Assembly (NCBI GenBank): GCA_030052745.1
Contig: JANBVO010000054.1
Span: 124,001 to 188,000, forward strand
Length of the DNA stretch: 64,000 nt
DNA from: Pleurostoma richardsiae
Taxonomy: Eukaryota; Ascomycota; Sordariomycetes; Calosphaeriales; Pleurostomataceae
Direction: 5' to 3'
Shown: positions 1-12,969 of the stretch, piece after piece
Position numbering within the stretch: position 1 is the first letter of the stretch
Layout: each line of letters starts with the position of its first letter
Made by a program: the position numbers and the translations under genes
The notes under the pieces: model-generated
Told to the model about the DNA's origin: nothing
Databases searched by the model: none
What the model saw: the letters and a program-made list of their open reading frames with translations, nothing else

Positions 1-471
<471 letters not shown>

Positions 472-925
472 TGTGAGGACTGCAGAGGAAGTGATGACGA
501 GAAAGCCTGCGACGCAGTAATGAGAGGACAGTGAGGCAGATATAGAGAGGGGAAAGGAGTGTTTATTAATCTCTCGTCCTCGTCGAATTATCTTTGTTGA
601 GAGGGTTGTGCAGAGGGCCGTTGCGGTGAGAGACCGACATCGCGGGGCACCTGCAGGTACCATTGGCAGAACTGTGGTGCCACGACGCTAAGAACGGGAG
701 GCGGTGAGCGAGGGGCCGCACATTTCTGCCAATCATGTTTCGTCATTCTGCTGCTGCTCCAAATTTTCGAGAGGCGGCGACGACAGGTGCAGAGGTACGT
801 ACCTGAGCTTCAGAATTTCCGTAGCCTCGAGCTTGGCTGGCCTTGCGACGCGATTGATACTTGCATTCTTGCCCTGCATCTTGAACGACGGAGGGCAATC
901 CCAAGCCGCACAACGACCGCCAACC
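472..925. promoter_or_regulatory. Divergent promoter region between thiolase and SNU114
   Basis: These 454 bases separate the start codons of two genes transcribed away from each other, so they should hold both promoters and both leaders. I see no convincing TATA box. Read on the minus strand, the part next to the thiolase start is pyrimidine-rich, as is usual for fungal leaders. Confidence 0.6.
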
Positions 926-3900
926 ATGGATGACCTCTATGATGAGTGAGACTCTCTGCTAAAGCGTCCGGCAGGATGGAGCTGAGCTGACACGCCTCTA
1001 GGTTTGGCAACTTCATCGGGGAGGAGGCCGAGGCCTCAGAGGAGGAGTCCGTCCATGGCGTCGACGCGGGCAACTATGTCTACGACGACGATTATCCAGA
1101 AGAGGCCCCCGAGGCGACGGGGCAGGAGTTGATGGAGATCGATGGTGAGACCGGCGTCGCGCCTTTGCTTGTGTGAGCCAAGTGCTGATGATATCTGCGA
1201 CAGAGGGTCCTTCCAATGCGGTCGTCCTCCACGAAGACAAGCAGTACTACCCGAGCGCCGAGCAGGTATACGGAGAGGGCGTCGAGATCCTGGTGCAAGA
1301 GGAGGATGCGCAACCCCTTAGCGAGCCGATAGTCGCGCCGGTCGAGCAGAAGAAGTTCACGATCGAAGAGGCGGATCTGCCGCCCGTGCTCTACGACCGC
1401 GGGTTCATGGCCGACCTGCTGAATTTTCCCGAGCAGACGCGGAACATTGCGCTTGCTGGCCATCTTCATCACGGCAAGACAGCGTTCATGGACATGCTGG
1501 TCCTCGAGACCCACGATATCCAGGACAGGTTAGAAAGGCGGACGGGGAAGAACCGCGACAAGCAGCTGCGGTACACAGACGTCCATGTCATTGAGAAAGA
1601 CCGGGGGGTGTCTATCAAGGCTTCTCCGATGAGCCTTGTCCTGCAGAGCACCAAGGGCAAGTCGCACCTGTTCAACGTCATCGATACCCCTGGCCACGTC
1701 AACTTTGTCGACGAGGTCGCTGCGGCGCTCCGGCTGGTCGACGGCGTCTGCCTGGTTGTAGATGTCGTCGAGGGCGTCCAGGTCAACACGGAGCAGATCA
1801 TCAAACACGCCGTTCTCGAGGACATCCCCCTGACGCTTGTCATAAACAAGCTGGACAGGCTGATCCTGGAGCTGAAGCTGCCGCCGAACGACGCATACTT
1901 CAAGCTGAAGCACGTCGTCGAGGAAGTCAATACCATCATAGAAAACACCATCCCTGGGCAGGGGGCGTCTAGACGGTTAAGCCCGGAGAAGGGCAACGTG
2001 CTCTTCGCGTGCACAGAGATGGGCTGGTGCTTCACACTGCAGTCATTCGCCAAGATGTACTCTGACAGCTTCGGAGGCGTCAACACAGAGGAACTGGCGC
2101 GCCGCTTATGGGGCGATATATACTTCAACCCCAAGAAGCGCACATTCACGAGGAAACCTATAGAGGAGGGTGCGAAGAGGTCATTTGTCAACTTCATCAT
2201 GGAGCCTGTCTACAAGCTCTTCTCACACACCATCAGCGAGAGCCCAGAGGACCTGAAACAGACTCTGGAGTCCCTCGGCATCGTCCTGAAGCCGTCGCAG
2301 TACAAGACCGATGCAAAGGTGCTGCTCAAGCTGGTCTGCGAGCAGTTCTTCGGCCCGTCGACGGGATTCGTAGACATGGTCGTCAACCATATACCATCCC
2401 CGGTGGAGGCAGCAGAGAGGAAACTCGAGCGGTACTACACCGGCCCGCTAGACTCGAAGGTGGCGGAATCCATGAAGGCCTGCGATCAGAACGGGCCGCT
2501 GGTGATCCACGTCACGAAGCTGTTCAGCACGTCCGACGCAAAGGGCTTCTACTCCTTTGGCCGCGTCATGAGCGGCATCGCGCGGCCAGGAACAGAGGTT
2601 CGTGTGCTGGGAGAAGGCTACTCAATAGACGACGAGGAAGACATGGTGATGGCTACAATATCAGATGTCTGGATCGCTGAGACGAGGTATAACCTCCCCG
2701 TGGACGGCGTCCCGGCAGGCAACTGGGTGCTTCTCGGGGGCGTGGACAATTCAATTGTCAAGTCTGCCACGATAGTGGACAAGAAGTTCCCGGATGATGA
2801 AGATGCATACATCTTCAGACCGGTCGTTCACTTTACAGAGTCGGTGTTCAAGGTGGCCGTCGAGCCCGTAAACCCGTCGGAGCTGCCCAAGATGCTTGAC
2901 GGCATACGAAAGATCAACAAGAGTTATCCCTTGATAACGACCAAGGTCGAGGAGTCCGGTGAACACATCATACTCGGCACCGGTGAGCTCTACATGGACT
3001 GCGTCCTCCACGATCTCCGGCGCCTCTACGCGGATATGGAGATCAAGGTGTCGGACCCGGTCACGCGATTCTGCGAGACGGTGGTCGAGCAGTCCGCCAC
3101 AAGTTGCTACGCCATCACGCCAAACAAGAAAAACAAGATCACGATGGTCGCAGAGCCGCTCGAGGACGGCATTGCGGAGGACATAGAGGCCGGCCGTGTA
3201 AAGATACGAGAGCCCATACGTAAGATCGCGAAGTTCTTTGAGGAAAAGCACGGATGGGACCTGTTGGCTGGACGAAGCATCTGGGCATTCGGGCCAGAGG
3301 AGACGGGCCCTAACATCCTGCAAGACGATACCCTCCCAGGCGAGGTAAGTTGCGCCACCCCTCCCAGGCGAGCCGCCCATCACAGGCCTCGTGCGTGTTT
3401 GGTCATTCGGTCCTTTTCGCAGCTTGGCTGACTGGCTGCAGGTCGACAAGAAACTCCTGAACACCGTCAAGGAGTCGATCCGCCAAGGCTTTAGCTGGGC
3501 CACCAGAGAAGGCCCGCTCTGCGAAGAACGTGAGTCCGCCAGCATTCCTTTCGAGTCTCTAAGCGATGCACCTTGCAGCTTCTGCCCCCTTTCCGGCATT
3601 GGCCCTAGCACCACCTGGCGAGAGGCGTTGCGACCTCATTGCCGCGTAACCCATGCCGGGGCCCCAGCCTACCTGCTAAATGCAGCATGGGCAGAAAAGC
3701 AAGCTCAGAGGCTGCTTTATCTCACTCGGTGTGGGCGCTACTGCAGCTGTGGCACTATCCCGACACCCTGCCGTCTTCCAACCTGTTTCCCCAGGTCTTG
3801 GTTCGCTCAGCGGGCTCCGCGGGTGCCCAAGAATCTCGTGGGCTTTCTCTTTCACCCCTCGTTCCCCTTGCATGTTCTGGGCAGGCCCCCCAGCTCACTA

Positions 3901-4522
3901 TCACCGAACCCCTGCACCACCCTGGGCGGCCTGGCGCTAACGTAATTCACCACCAGCCATCCGCAACACCAAGTTCAGGATTACCGACGTCTCATTGGCC
4001 CCGGAGGCCATCTTCCGCGGCGGCGGCCAGATCATCCCCACGTCCCGGCGGGCGTGCTACAGCTCGTTCCTCATGGCGTCGCCGCGCCTCATGGAGCCCA
4101 TGTACTCGGTGTCGGTGACGGGCAGCCAGGACGCCGTGTCCTCTGTGTACACGTTCCTGGCGCGGCGGCGCGGCCACGTGCTCTCGGACGGGCCCATCGT
4201 GGGCACGCCGCTGTACCGCGTCAACGGCCTGATCCCGGTCATCGACTCGTTCGGCTTCGAGACGGACCTGCGCATCAGCACCGAGGGCGCCGCCATGCTC
4301 AGCCTCGTGTTCGACCGCTGGAGCGTCGTCCCCGGCGACCCGCTCGACAAGGACATCGTCATCCGGCCCCTGCAGCCCGCGTCCGCGCAGGCCCTCGCGC
4401 GCGACTTCGTGCTCAAGACCAGGAGGCGCAAGGGCCTGAGCGAGGACGTCAGCGTCGCGAAGTTCCTCGAGCCCGAGTTCTACAGCACCCTGCTCGAGAG
4501 TGGGGTGCTGGGGGAGGGCTAA
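926..4522 (+). CDS. SNU114: U5 snRNP GTPase Snu114 (EFTUD2/Cwf10 orthologue)
   Basis: Snu114 is the EF-2-like GTPase of the U5 snRNP that, with Prp8 and Brr2, controls spliceosome activation and disassembly in the nucleus. Five exons are supported: 926-945, 1002-1144, 1204-3344, 3442-3529 and 3957-4522, giving 985 residues, close to the 972 of the human protein. An acidic N-terminus starting MDDLYDEFGNFIG is followed by the GTPase domain: P-loop GHLHHGKT near residue 140, DTPGH near 215 and NKLD near 269. EF-2 domains II-V follow, with [18 protein letters not shown] and [11 protein letters not shown], and the end reads [17 protein letters not shown], all typical of Snu114 rather than EF-2. 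Exon 1 has only 20 bases. The last intron is unusually long (427 bases) for this gene set but has a clean GCTAAC branch and CAG end. Confidence 0.97.
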
Positions 4523-5905
4523 ATGCGCTGGTTCGAGAAGAAAACTGGAGAGAGTCATTTTTTGTCATGGTTTTGGTTCTGGCGATGGAGGGAAAGATTC
4601 TGCTTGCTTGCTATTATTGTAACCATAGTGGTCCCTCGATAGAGGAGCCTCAAGGGGCGGCTCCCACACATGATGGGTGAATGACGAAAGATTCCCAAAG
4701 ACGCAATGCTTCCTCCTCGTATTGTATGTCCCCAGGTGCCATCGCCTGTCATCGCCTGTCCGTTGTCTTCTCCCTGTCGTCCTCCCTTGGCGCACAGCCG
4801 CGATTCTGGAGAAAGAAAAATAAAAGAGTCCCTGCTTGTCTGTACCTGCATGGCCGTTGTGCGCGGAGGCGCTCCCGATGTGACGGTAGCTAGGGCTAAG
4901 GCTTAGGCATGTGGGACGGACTATAGGGAGAAGGATGCCCGCCAGGCCAGGTGGTTCAAGATTCCCAAGTTCGGCAGCCGCGTGCCATCGCGCGGTCGCA
5001 GGTAGCTCCTTCGCGGCCCACAGGTACTCGCAGGTATCTGGCATGTCTACAGGCGCGAGCCGCTGGAATACGAGGGGGGAGGGCGGGCAGGCGCGACAGC
5101 CGGGCTTGGCCGGGGCGCCGGGGAGGCAGTCCGGGGGAGTCAGGAGTCCGAAAACCTGGTTGCCGGACGCCGATCACCGGTGGACGGTCCCTGAAATCAG
5201 GGTTCAGGACCCGGAACACGAGCTCGGTATCGACGGGCAGAGGGTGGGGGAATGAATAAAGGGACTCATGAGTCGCGAGTCTATAGCACCCTGCATATTA
5301 TTGCATCTATAGTGCTCCCAGTGCCCACTAAACGGCGTGGTCAGAATACAGGATTCCTCGCGGAACCGGCCTCGCTCCCTCGACACACATTTAGCCTCAT
5401 AATCTATCCACAGCTGCCCAGCTAGTTCGATATGGGCCACCACCAGACGGAGGTTACCGTCATAATACTTGCTTTGTGAGCCCCCTTTGACACAGATAGC
5501 GGCTACTGCACGAGGTACCCGACGGGCGGACCCTTGGCCGGGCTTACTGGCTTCGCCTCCGATGGGTTACACGGCCCCAGCAGCTTTCAACCGTTTCGGC
5601 AGCCGTCGCCGAGACCACGGCCCGCTGGACCCCGCTTCACCCCTAATCCAGCCTTCGACGGCGAGGCTGTCCCAAACTGCGCCGGCCTAATGACAACGAC
5701 GCGGCGTTTACCACCGATGCCATGATAGCTGGGAACCTCTTCATCGATATGTGGACCAACACACTCAGGAGAGGCAAGGGATGGAACAATCATACGAGCA
5801 CTGTGCTGTTGGGGGATCGGATGGGTAGGGAGACCACCAACGACTCTTCAGGCGTAAGCAACTTGCAGCTAACCGCTCAAAGATGAGATGATGTCAGGAG
5901 CTCTC
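4523..5905. other. Intergenic region between convergent SNU114 and CIA2
   Basis: This 1.4 kb lies between the 3' ends of two convergent genes. An AATAAA at 4819-4824, about 300 bases after the SNU114 stop, could serve its polyadenylation. The open frames here on either strand have no recognisable domain, no splice-linked partners and low-complexity composition, so I call no gene. Confidence 0.5.
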
Positions 5906-6820
5906 TCAGAGGCAGGTCTCGAGCATTTTGTCCAGCACGCCCCTGAGGGTGTCGTTCTCCAGAGCCGCGGCCACCCTCTCCTTGTCGGCGAGCTGCTTGT
6001 TGACCTGGTCGTCCTGGGCGTGCGACCCGTCCTTCATCCTGACGTCGATGCGGTAGTTGGGCGGCAGAGCCTGCTCCAGGCGCACCCGGACGGCGAGGCC
6101 AATGACGGTCGCCAGGGAGCAGTGGTTGACCGTCGGCGTGCACTCCACCAGCACGTCGGTGATGACGTTGAGGTCGGGAGGCCCCAGCGGAGCGGGGGAG
6201 ATGTGGATGTCTGGCACGTTCACCACTGCCAGCTGGCCCAGGGTGAGCGGATGCTCAGGGTCCGATATGGTGGAGATCAGGTCTGTGAGACGTCAGCGGT
6301 CTGATCTGCTGCTGGGTTTGTAAATTTAGAAGAATGCTGCAATTTTTAGAAGCCCATGATGATCTCCGTGACCTCCCCAGCAAAACCAGGTCGGCGGGAC
6401 GAAACACAAGTATCCGTTTAATGATCAGGAACGCATTACACACTACAGGAGCTCAGCCAGGGAAGTGGGGTGAGCTGAGGGCGTCCTGAAACTCGAGCGT
6501 CCCTTTGACCACAGGATCACAGGAGGCACGGCTTCGTGAACAGACTCCAAGAGTGCCACGACAGGAGGAAAGGAGAAGGAGGTCAGGAGACTGCCAGGAT
6601 GGAGGCAACAAAGAAACTCACCAAAGACTTCCTGCTCGTCGATGGGCGAGGGGGCCATGTCTTCATCCTCGTCGGACGAGAGGCTGAGCCAGCCCCCACC
6701 GCACGTGTGCGAGTCATTGAAGTCGTACTCATCTCCCTTGGGGAGCGGCTTGTGCCGTCTGCTGGGCAGCTGGCTGGCATTGAGGATGATCGGGTTGGCG
6801 TTGTCCAGAGGCTTGTCCAT
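5906..6820 (-). CDS. CIA2: Cytosolic iron-sulfur assembly factor Cia2 (MIP18/FAM96 family)
   Basis: Cia2 works with Cia1 and Met18/MMS19 in the targeting complex that delivers Fe-S clusters to nuclear and cytosolic proteins such as DNA polymerases and helicases. Two exons, 6820-6622 and 6282-5906, encode 191 residues. The N-terminus is acidic and disordered (SLSSDEDEDMAP). The DUF59/MIP18 domain starts at DLISTISDPEHPLTLGQL (residues 67-84) and includes TPTVNHCSLATVIGL, where Cys121 matches the reactive conserved cysteine of the family. The splice joint restores the family motif EVFDLI. The intron is long for a fungus (339 bases) but has GTGAGT and a CTGAC branch just before CACAG. Confidence 0.94.
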
Positions 6821-8455
6821 CTTGACGGTGCCGACTCTGGCAGACGGGGAGGCGAGTTGCGCCGAGGTCAGTCCAGGTCACAGCTTGTGCTGCCGAGTTA
6901 TCCTCTGCTCACGGAAGGACACAGAAGGAGGATGCTTGCTTGCTGAATGGACTTGGAGACAAGGCCTGGATGAGACGATGCGAGATGGTCGATGCGGTCG
7001 ATGTGCTTGACGATGATGAATTCTTTTTGCTCGCATCGACGCCACTCAAAGTTGCCCCGCGGTCCGTCATCGCAGGCTGGAATGGTGGGGCCGAACCCAA
7101 GGGTTGTAGAGTGTACTCTGTGATTATGTAAGGTAAGCCCAGGCCTTCACCCCTGAGGTACCTCGAGGTACCTGCTGCCTCGAGTTCGCGACCTGGACAT
7201 ACGTGTACAGTGACCGTGCGTAATGGCAAGCGGCACTTTCGAATGCTCTCAATTCGACCCCAATGGCTACAAGGGACATTCACGGTTGTCTGTAATCCTG
7301 TTGGCCTGTTGTTCGGCGCCCCTCTGTTGGCATCATTGGGGACCGTTGCCTCTGATCACGAGCCAGCGTTAATCAAAAGGCATCGTGGTTGGCCTAGCAT
7401 GGAGGTCGGCAATGCCATTCCGGGACGACTACCTGCCCGGATGGGTGGAAAAGAGATGAGGCAGATCGATAGTCGCGAGTCGATGGAGCACGATATGGGG
7501 TGGCTAATTGGGCCATCATATCAGCGCTCCATCAGAGACCCTCAACCCAGTCAATCAATCGTCCTAGGAGTAGAGCAGAGCTTGAGGCCAAAGGTCAACC
7601 CGGAGTCTCGGTCGCTAGACTCCCAGAAGCGCAGAGCAGTTCACGCTACGTTACCGCGGGCCGTTGAGTGTATCCCTGTCTTTATGTTATTGCACAGTAA
7701 CTCTTTCTGGCGTTCTAGAAGATGGCTATCCCGACAGGGAGTCGAGGACGACATGGGAAAACTTGACGCGGACGTCATGATTGCCCGGGCGGGCAAATGG
7801 GAGATTGAAGGTTATTTTAGAGACGTCCAATATTCAATGCAACATCGCAGGGGACGGCGGGGAGCCTGGTGCCGAGATCATCACTCAGCCTTCCATGATC
7901 CCTGCATGGAAGTCCGGAGTACAGGAGGAGGGAATCCACGTGACGGGATCAGAGGCACGGGAAGCGTGAATATCGGGATGGAGGCACTAAAACAAATTAT
8001 ACACGTGTAGGATCCGTAGATTGCCTGCATCCTGCGGTTCGTGCCTGGCAGTGGCCCGCGCGGCAGTGCTTCTTGCTCGGAGAAGCCTTCTGGATACGGT
8101 AAGGAATCCTTTGGCCGGAGAAGGGCTTCAGTCGACTGCCGGGCGGGTACGCAAGGTACGAGGCAGTGTCAACTCGGAGCGAGCCTCTTTCCGGTGAAGA
8201 CGGCCGACGTGGGAACGACAAGGCCCCGGGTACCTCCCGGGGAGCTGGCAACGGCTTTCTTCCCGCGACTGCGGAAACGCATACCGCGGACGCAACGCAG
8301 ATCTCGGCCACCGCGTTCCGAACCCTGAGAAACAAGAGAACATCGAGTGACGGGAGGGACTTGTACGGAGGCAGTGTACGTCGGCGCGAGATACCTACAC
8401 GTACTTCGGTCCCTGACAGATGCCACGGGAGCTTCGGCGTCATCTAGCGGTTGAT

Positions 8456-8474
8456 CATCTCAACGGTTGAGATG
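8456..8474. repeat. Short palindrome, 9-base arms
   Basis: CATCTCAAC and GTTGAGATG are perfect reverse complements separated by one base. It stands alone in a gene-poor region. It could be a dimeric protein-binding site or chance; nothing nearby decides this. Confidence 0.5.
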
Positions 8475-9426
8475 CTTATGGAGCCATTATCAATTACTAT
8501 AACTGACGCTCGCACGCCAGGCCGAGTTGAGGCCAGATTGTGGATTCTTAGCTGCACATTACCGGTAAATGACAATTATGACATATGGCCGGGATCCCCA
8601 GGTCCACGCGTGCCACGGTGCCAGTAATACCGCCGACCTGCGGATCGTACCCAGTATGCCACTTCTGGGGCGTGCAGACATTAGTGATCCGTCCGGAAGG
8701 ATAGGAGTTGTACGCACGCGAGCGGCTAATTGAGTTGTGGATGTTGTCGGCGTTGTCGGGGTTAAGGAACCTCGAACTGTCGAAAAAGCGAGAGCTGAGG
8801 AAGTTTCTTCCCAAGCCGGTCTCTCTTCAGTCTTGCTATTGTCATATCATTAGGAAGGAAGGTGAAGAGTCTCGACCGGGTGAAGACTGTCGCGGACAGA
8901 TTGCTCAGATGCTTTTCACAGCCACGGCCGGGGTGGTGGTATGGATAATTACCCCTCACCCGAGGCCGAAGTTGGCGCGAGCTTGCATGTGAAGATTGCA
9001 ACACGCAACTCCTCTTCTGGCAGTTATCAGGTTCGTTTTGCAATATCATGTTCAGAAAAAGTTGCCGGCCGGCCACCCGTGACGGCATGATGATGCTGGA
9101 GTCTCAAAAAGGCTCGTCTCGGTGAGCGATTGCGGACCATCAACAATTTTTTTTATCTGATGTGCCTTCATCTCCACTCCCCCAGGGCAGAAGGGAGGGC
9201 CGTGTTAGTGTAGCGCGGCGCCTCGATGGGAGATCTGCGAGACGGCGTGGCAGGAACTTGCTTTGCTGGGACTGGAAGCCCATTCGGTCCGGCGCACGCG
9301 TTGGCGTCTGCTGTACATTCAGGGTACGGGTTGGGGAGTCGGTTAAGGGCAGGGTTACATCCTGCCTCGCGCAAGATCTCCCGAGTATCTCGCGACTCTG
9401 GGTACATATCCTGCAGAGAGGAGCCC

Positions 9427-9473
9427 GGGAGGGGGGTGGAAATCGCCGTCGGGGTCGGGGTCGGGGTCGTGGG
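9427..9473 (+). repeat. G-run tract with GGGGTC repeats
   Basis: Runs of three to six G recur, including three consecutive GGGGTC units at 9451-9468. The spacing fits the usual four-run G-quadruplex pattern. No gene lies within 2 kb on either side. Confidence 0.6.
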
Positions 9474-12324
9474 AGGTCAGCGCCGGGCAGGCTTGCTATC
9501 TCTGAGTGGGCTAGTCGAGGTGCAGTGACTTGACGGCAGGCACGGCGTTTGCCGCTCACGAATACACAGTAGCGCAGGAGGACCCTGGAGTTGGTCTACC
9601 GCGACACACCGTAACACACCCCGGCTTCCATGCTCTACCTAGTCGCCCTTGCCAGACGTATTACGCCGTATTGTAACGGCAGCGGCGTTAGTCTACATAC
9701 TGACTGGACGGAACCTTGTTCCCCGGCGCGCAGTCGACAAAAGGGAAGCTCGCTCAGGTTGACGCCGGCCTCGGTATCATTTCACCCAGTCTCTTTCGAC
9801 TGACCGATAGTCGACGGTGGACTCTCCGAACTTTGATATATGCGTCCCTGCCCTTAACACAGCAGAGACTGACGCAAGCTTCTCCTGCATTCAGAGATTT
9901 TCAACTGCCACTAGTCTCCATGCTAGTGTTCTCGTCTACTTCCTGATTTGCGCTTCGAAGTCTTGTCGAAGCCCTTTCCCACACATCCTCGATGCGGCCG
10001 GTTGGGTCCCCTCGAGACGGGAGTCCAATGAGATCCTAGCCAGGCAGGTCGGGGAAAACTTCGGGGCGAGTGACGGATGTCTGACGGCAGCGTAATCGGT
10101 GTTATAAGCGGCGAGCACCGGAGACACAGAGCACCTTAGTGTAGATATGGGCAACCCTGCCAGAGTACAGCGTGCCAGGCATGATGGAGTGTTCAGTACG
10201 AGGCGGTCTTCATCCGAGTCCCGGCACCCCGCCAAATCCTCCCCCAGGCCGAACGCCTCCGGATGGCGCCAGCTTCCTTTCCAGAATGCGAGGTCGGTAA
10301 TTAGCGCTGAGGGCTGAGCGCCCCCCCCGGGGTCTACCACACGGTTATTCGTTGGTACGTGCGCCCTCCAGGAGATACCGTGCCGAGCTTCACCCAGCTC
10401 GAATGGCGCGGGAAGCTGTAAGATGCATGCCGGCCTGGGAGGTGCATCAGACTAATGCTGCTCGAGCTGCATGTCTGGGCCGGCAGCTCCTGCGGCATTG
10501 TGTGAGAGCGGTTAGCCGTATAGGTAGCTCACGCAACTCTTCGCAGCTCCCCACGGCTGCTGCGGCTGTCCGTACAGTAAGACAGAGCCATCAGACCTTG
10601 ATTATGTGCACCCAATGCAGGATGGGGGTGGTTGACGGGTTCGTTGCTTGCTCACACTACAGAGCCGTGGAGTCGTCCGCCGTCGCCGGTCATGCCGGCC
10701 GCCTCTGCCGGGGCGTTGACGTGGGTATATCGAAGGTGGAGGAGGGAGAAGTGACAAGCGACAGTGCAGTAAGGGTTCCATACGGCGTATTCTGTAGATG
10801 TCCCCCCAATTGGTAGGTAGCTGTCCACCATTTTGCCATGCTGCTGGGAGTCGCCGCTCTCTGATGATCTGCCCATGCTACCCATGCGCATGGGAGCCAC
10901 GTACACTACGTGTACATAACGAGGCCCTTGCTGCTCGCCGACTACACTCCGCTAATTCCGCTCTTGTCGTTTCCTTATTCGGGGCATGCATTGTGATGGT
11001 GTGTATGTGCCCGAGTCAACCTCGAGCGATGTACTATACTCAATTCCGTACACCATGGGGGGTGGTCAGTGGTCAATAGATACGAGGGAGCCAGGTCGAA
11101 GTAGCTGAGGTCACCGAGGCCACGATGGAATCCATCCCTCCCTAGCCCACCGGGGGGCGACCCCATAACTGAGGAGTGGTATAGCGACATCGTGCTTGGC
11201 TGAGCCTCGACAGTGGGATGATGAGATTGATGGCGAGCCAGGGACAGCCCGGGACATGGCTCGGCTGCATCTGTGGTTGGGAACCGGGCCGTTTTTGGGG
11301 TCCAATATGGACGCTGGGTTGACAGCGGCAATCAGATTTCATGGAATATTCCATCCGCCCAGCCAACCAACCAACCCAAAGTGCATAGTGCAAGATGGCT
11401 GCATCCCAGGCGCCCCAGGGCCACCCCCTCCCCTGCCCCTTTTTGCTTTTGCTCCCGCATCTTGCGTCTCTGTCTGGTGGGTACGGGACTCTTGTCCCGT
11501 CTGTCTTCTTTGTTCTCTGCCCCTCTCTCGGTCTCTCCCCACCTGGGCCCCTCTTCCATTGCTACCAGGCGCACGGCCAGCTTTGCGCCATATCGAGTTT
11601 CTGTCTTTGCGCTACTGGATGCACGATTCTGCGCAACAATTAGTTCGCCAGGCAGGTGAAGCCTGGGTAGGAAAAGCTCGAGACGATGCCCCAATCGACC
11701 TGCCCTGTTCGTCTGGTTCCCTACATCGCCAGCGCGTCTGCATCCTAGCCCATACCGAAGATGTCATCCCGAGGAAGGAGGACTTCTCGCCGCGCACAAG
11801 CACCGGCGTAAAGAAAGGAACCTTAATTCCTCATTCCAGCCTGCTCAGATCCGCGGCAGTTCATTCTTCCGTAGCCATCGCGCCCCCGGACGCCTTCAGG
11901 AAGTGCTGACGACTGGCATAATCGTCTGAAAACCTTAGATCGCTGACGCCTCCTTTGGCCTCAGCGTCAGGCGGTCTGGGAGGAGTCGAGCTTGTCTTAG
12001 GCGCACGCCAGCTGGGCTTTAGCCCTGTCGAGTAAGGTTAACGTTTCGGTCCTGACGCTGTCTTGCCTCCTCACCCCGACCGTGTTTGTGCCTGCTGGCT
12101 GTCCACTTGTGCCATTGTCAGAGAACCCTTAGCAGAAACGGAGATGACGAGCTGTTACCTGACTCCCCTGCCCGACTTGCCTATATGCCCAGATACCGTA
12201 GTCCCTCGAGCCAAGGCCTGCCCCGGATCGTCATCCTGGCATTAAGATGCCCAGTAGAGTAAACACGTACGACTCCCTGCAGGCATTTGCTATGGACAAG
12301 CCGCCCAGCAAGCAGGGGCTCCAG

Positions 12325-12351
12325 GGCCACCAAGGCCACCAAGGCCGCCAG
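12325..12351 (+). repeat. 9-base tandem repeat, three copies
   Basis: Two exact copies of GGCCACCAA are followed by one diverged copy, GGCCGCCAG. Confidence 0.75.
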
Positions 12352-12609
12352 GGTCTGTCGAGGTCATCCTCAGTCAGGGGATTACCGCAGTGAGGTAACT
12401 TAGTTATGGGAGTGCAGCTAAGTGAGGTGTAGGTGTCCATCCAGGGTACAGAGTAACACTTGCACATCCCCTGCAAACGCACCCTAGACCCTGGCTGGAG
12501 CGAGAGCGATGGGGTACGTACCGGCCCCCGGCTGTACCTGCGGTACAGTGCCGCCGTACCTCGATGTACCTCGCTGTCCCTCCCAAGCTCCAGTGGGTGG
12601 ATGACCTGC

Positions 12610-12636
12610 GACTGACTTGACTGACTTGACTGACTA
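12610..12636 (+). repeat. 9-base tandem repeat GACTGACTT, three copies
   Basis: Two exact copies of GACTGACTT are followed by GACTGACTA. It lies 334 bases before the start codon of the Zn-cluster regulator, so it may fall in the promoter or leader. Confidence 0.75.
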
Positions 12637-12969
12637 AAAAGTCCATTGATCGCTTGACCTGGTCTCGTCCCCTCCACTCTCGCCTGTCATCCCGCGATTT
12701 ACTGCTGCTGCGACCTGCGCACACTAATACGTCCGATCTACCACCTCCGTTCGTTGTCGTCGTGCGCATTCCTCTGCTGTTTCTCTCCAGATCTCCAGTT
12801 GCCTCTGCGCGCCGTTGCCTCCCACGACACCCAACACCTCAGCCAGCTCCAATCCCAGGCCTCTGGTCAACCGTGTGTGGATGTAGAGAAGGCCGTTCCA
12901 CCTGTGAGAAGCTGAGGCTTGAGCCTCTATGCACGAACCGCTGTCGCCGCCGCCGCTGCCGCTTTGACG

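Larger units (their letters stand above)
6821..12969. other. 6.1-kb gene-poor region upstream of the Zn-cluster regulator
   Basis: No credible protein gene was found in this stretch. The longest open frames (7210-8010 plus, 11196-11909 plus) lack domains and protein-like composition. The left few hundred bases should hold the CIA2 promoter (minus). Visible structure includes a near-perfect palindrome (8456-8474), G runs (9427-9473), a strongly pyrimidine-rich stretch (about 11395-11580) of the kind that surrounds fungal transcription starts, and two 9-base tandem repeats (12325-12351, 12610-12636). I infer that the right part is an extended promoter and possibly a long leader of the regulator. 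I see no terminal repeats or other signs of a mobile element. Confidence 0.45.

Noticed and set aside
1469-2200. Long minus-strand frame inside SNU114
   Set aside because: It is antisense to a well-supported conserved coding exon and mirrors its codon pattern. The same applies to long antisense frames inside alanyl-tRNA synthetase, the NDUFAF7-like gene, the MCY1-like gene and the P450 at 50020-51636.
4565-5044. 159-codon open frame on the minus strand after SNU114
   Set aside because: No recognisable motif, irregular composition, and it lies where the SNU114 3' UTR should be.
7210-8010. 266-codon open frame on the plus strand
   Set aside because: Composition is not protein-like, there is no domain, no splice-linked partner and no promoter context; GC-rich DNA gives such frames by chance.
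11196-11909. 237-codon open frame on the plus strand
   Set aside because: It runs through a pyrimidine-rich promoter-like block and reads as Pro/Leu/Cys-rich low-complexity sequence with no domain.
6821-12969. Transposon or RIP-mutated repeat as explanation of the gene-poor region
   Set aside because: No terminal repeats, no transposase or polymerase motifs, and no strong AT shift were seen by eye; a dinucleotide computation would be needed to exclude mild RIP.
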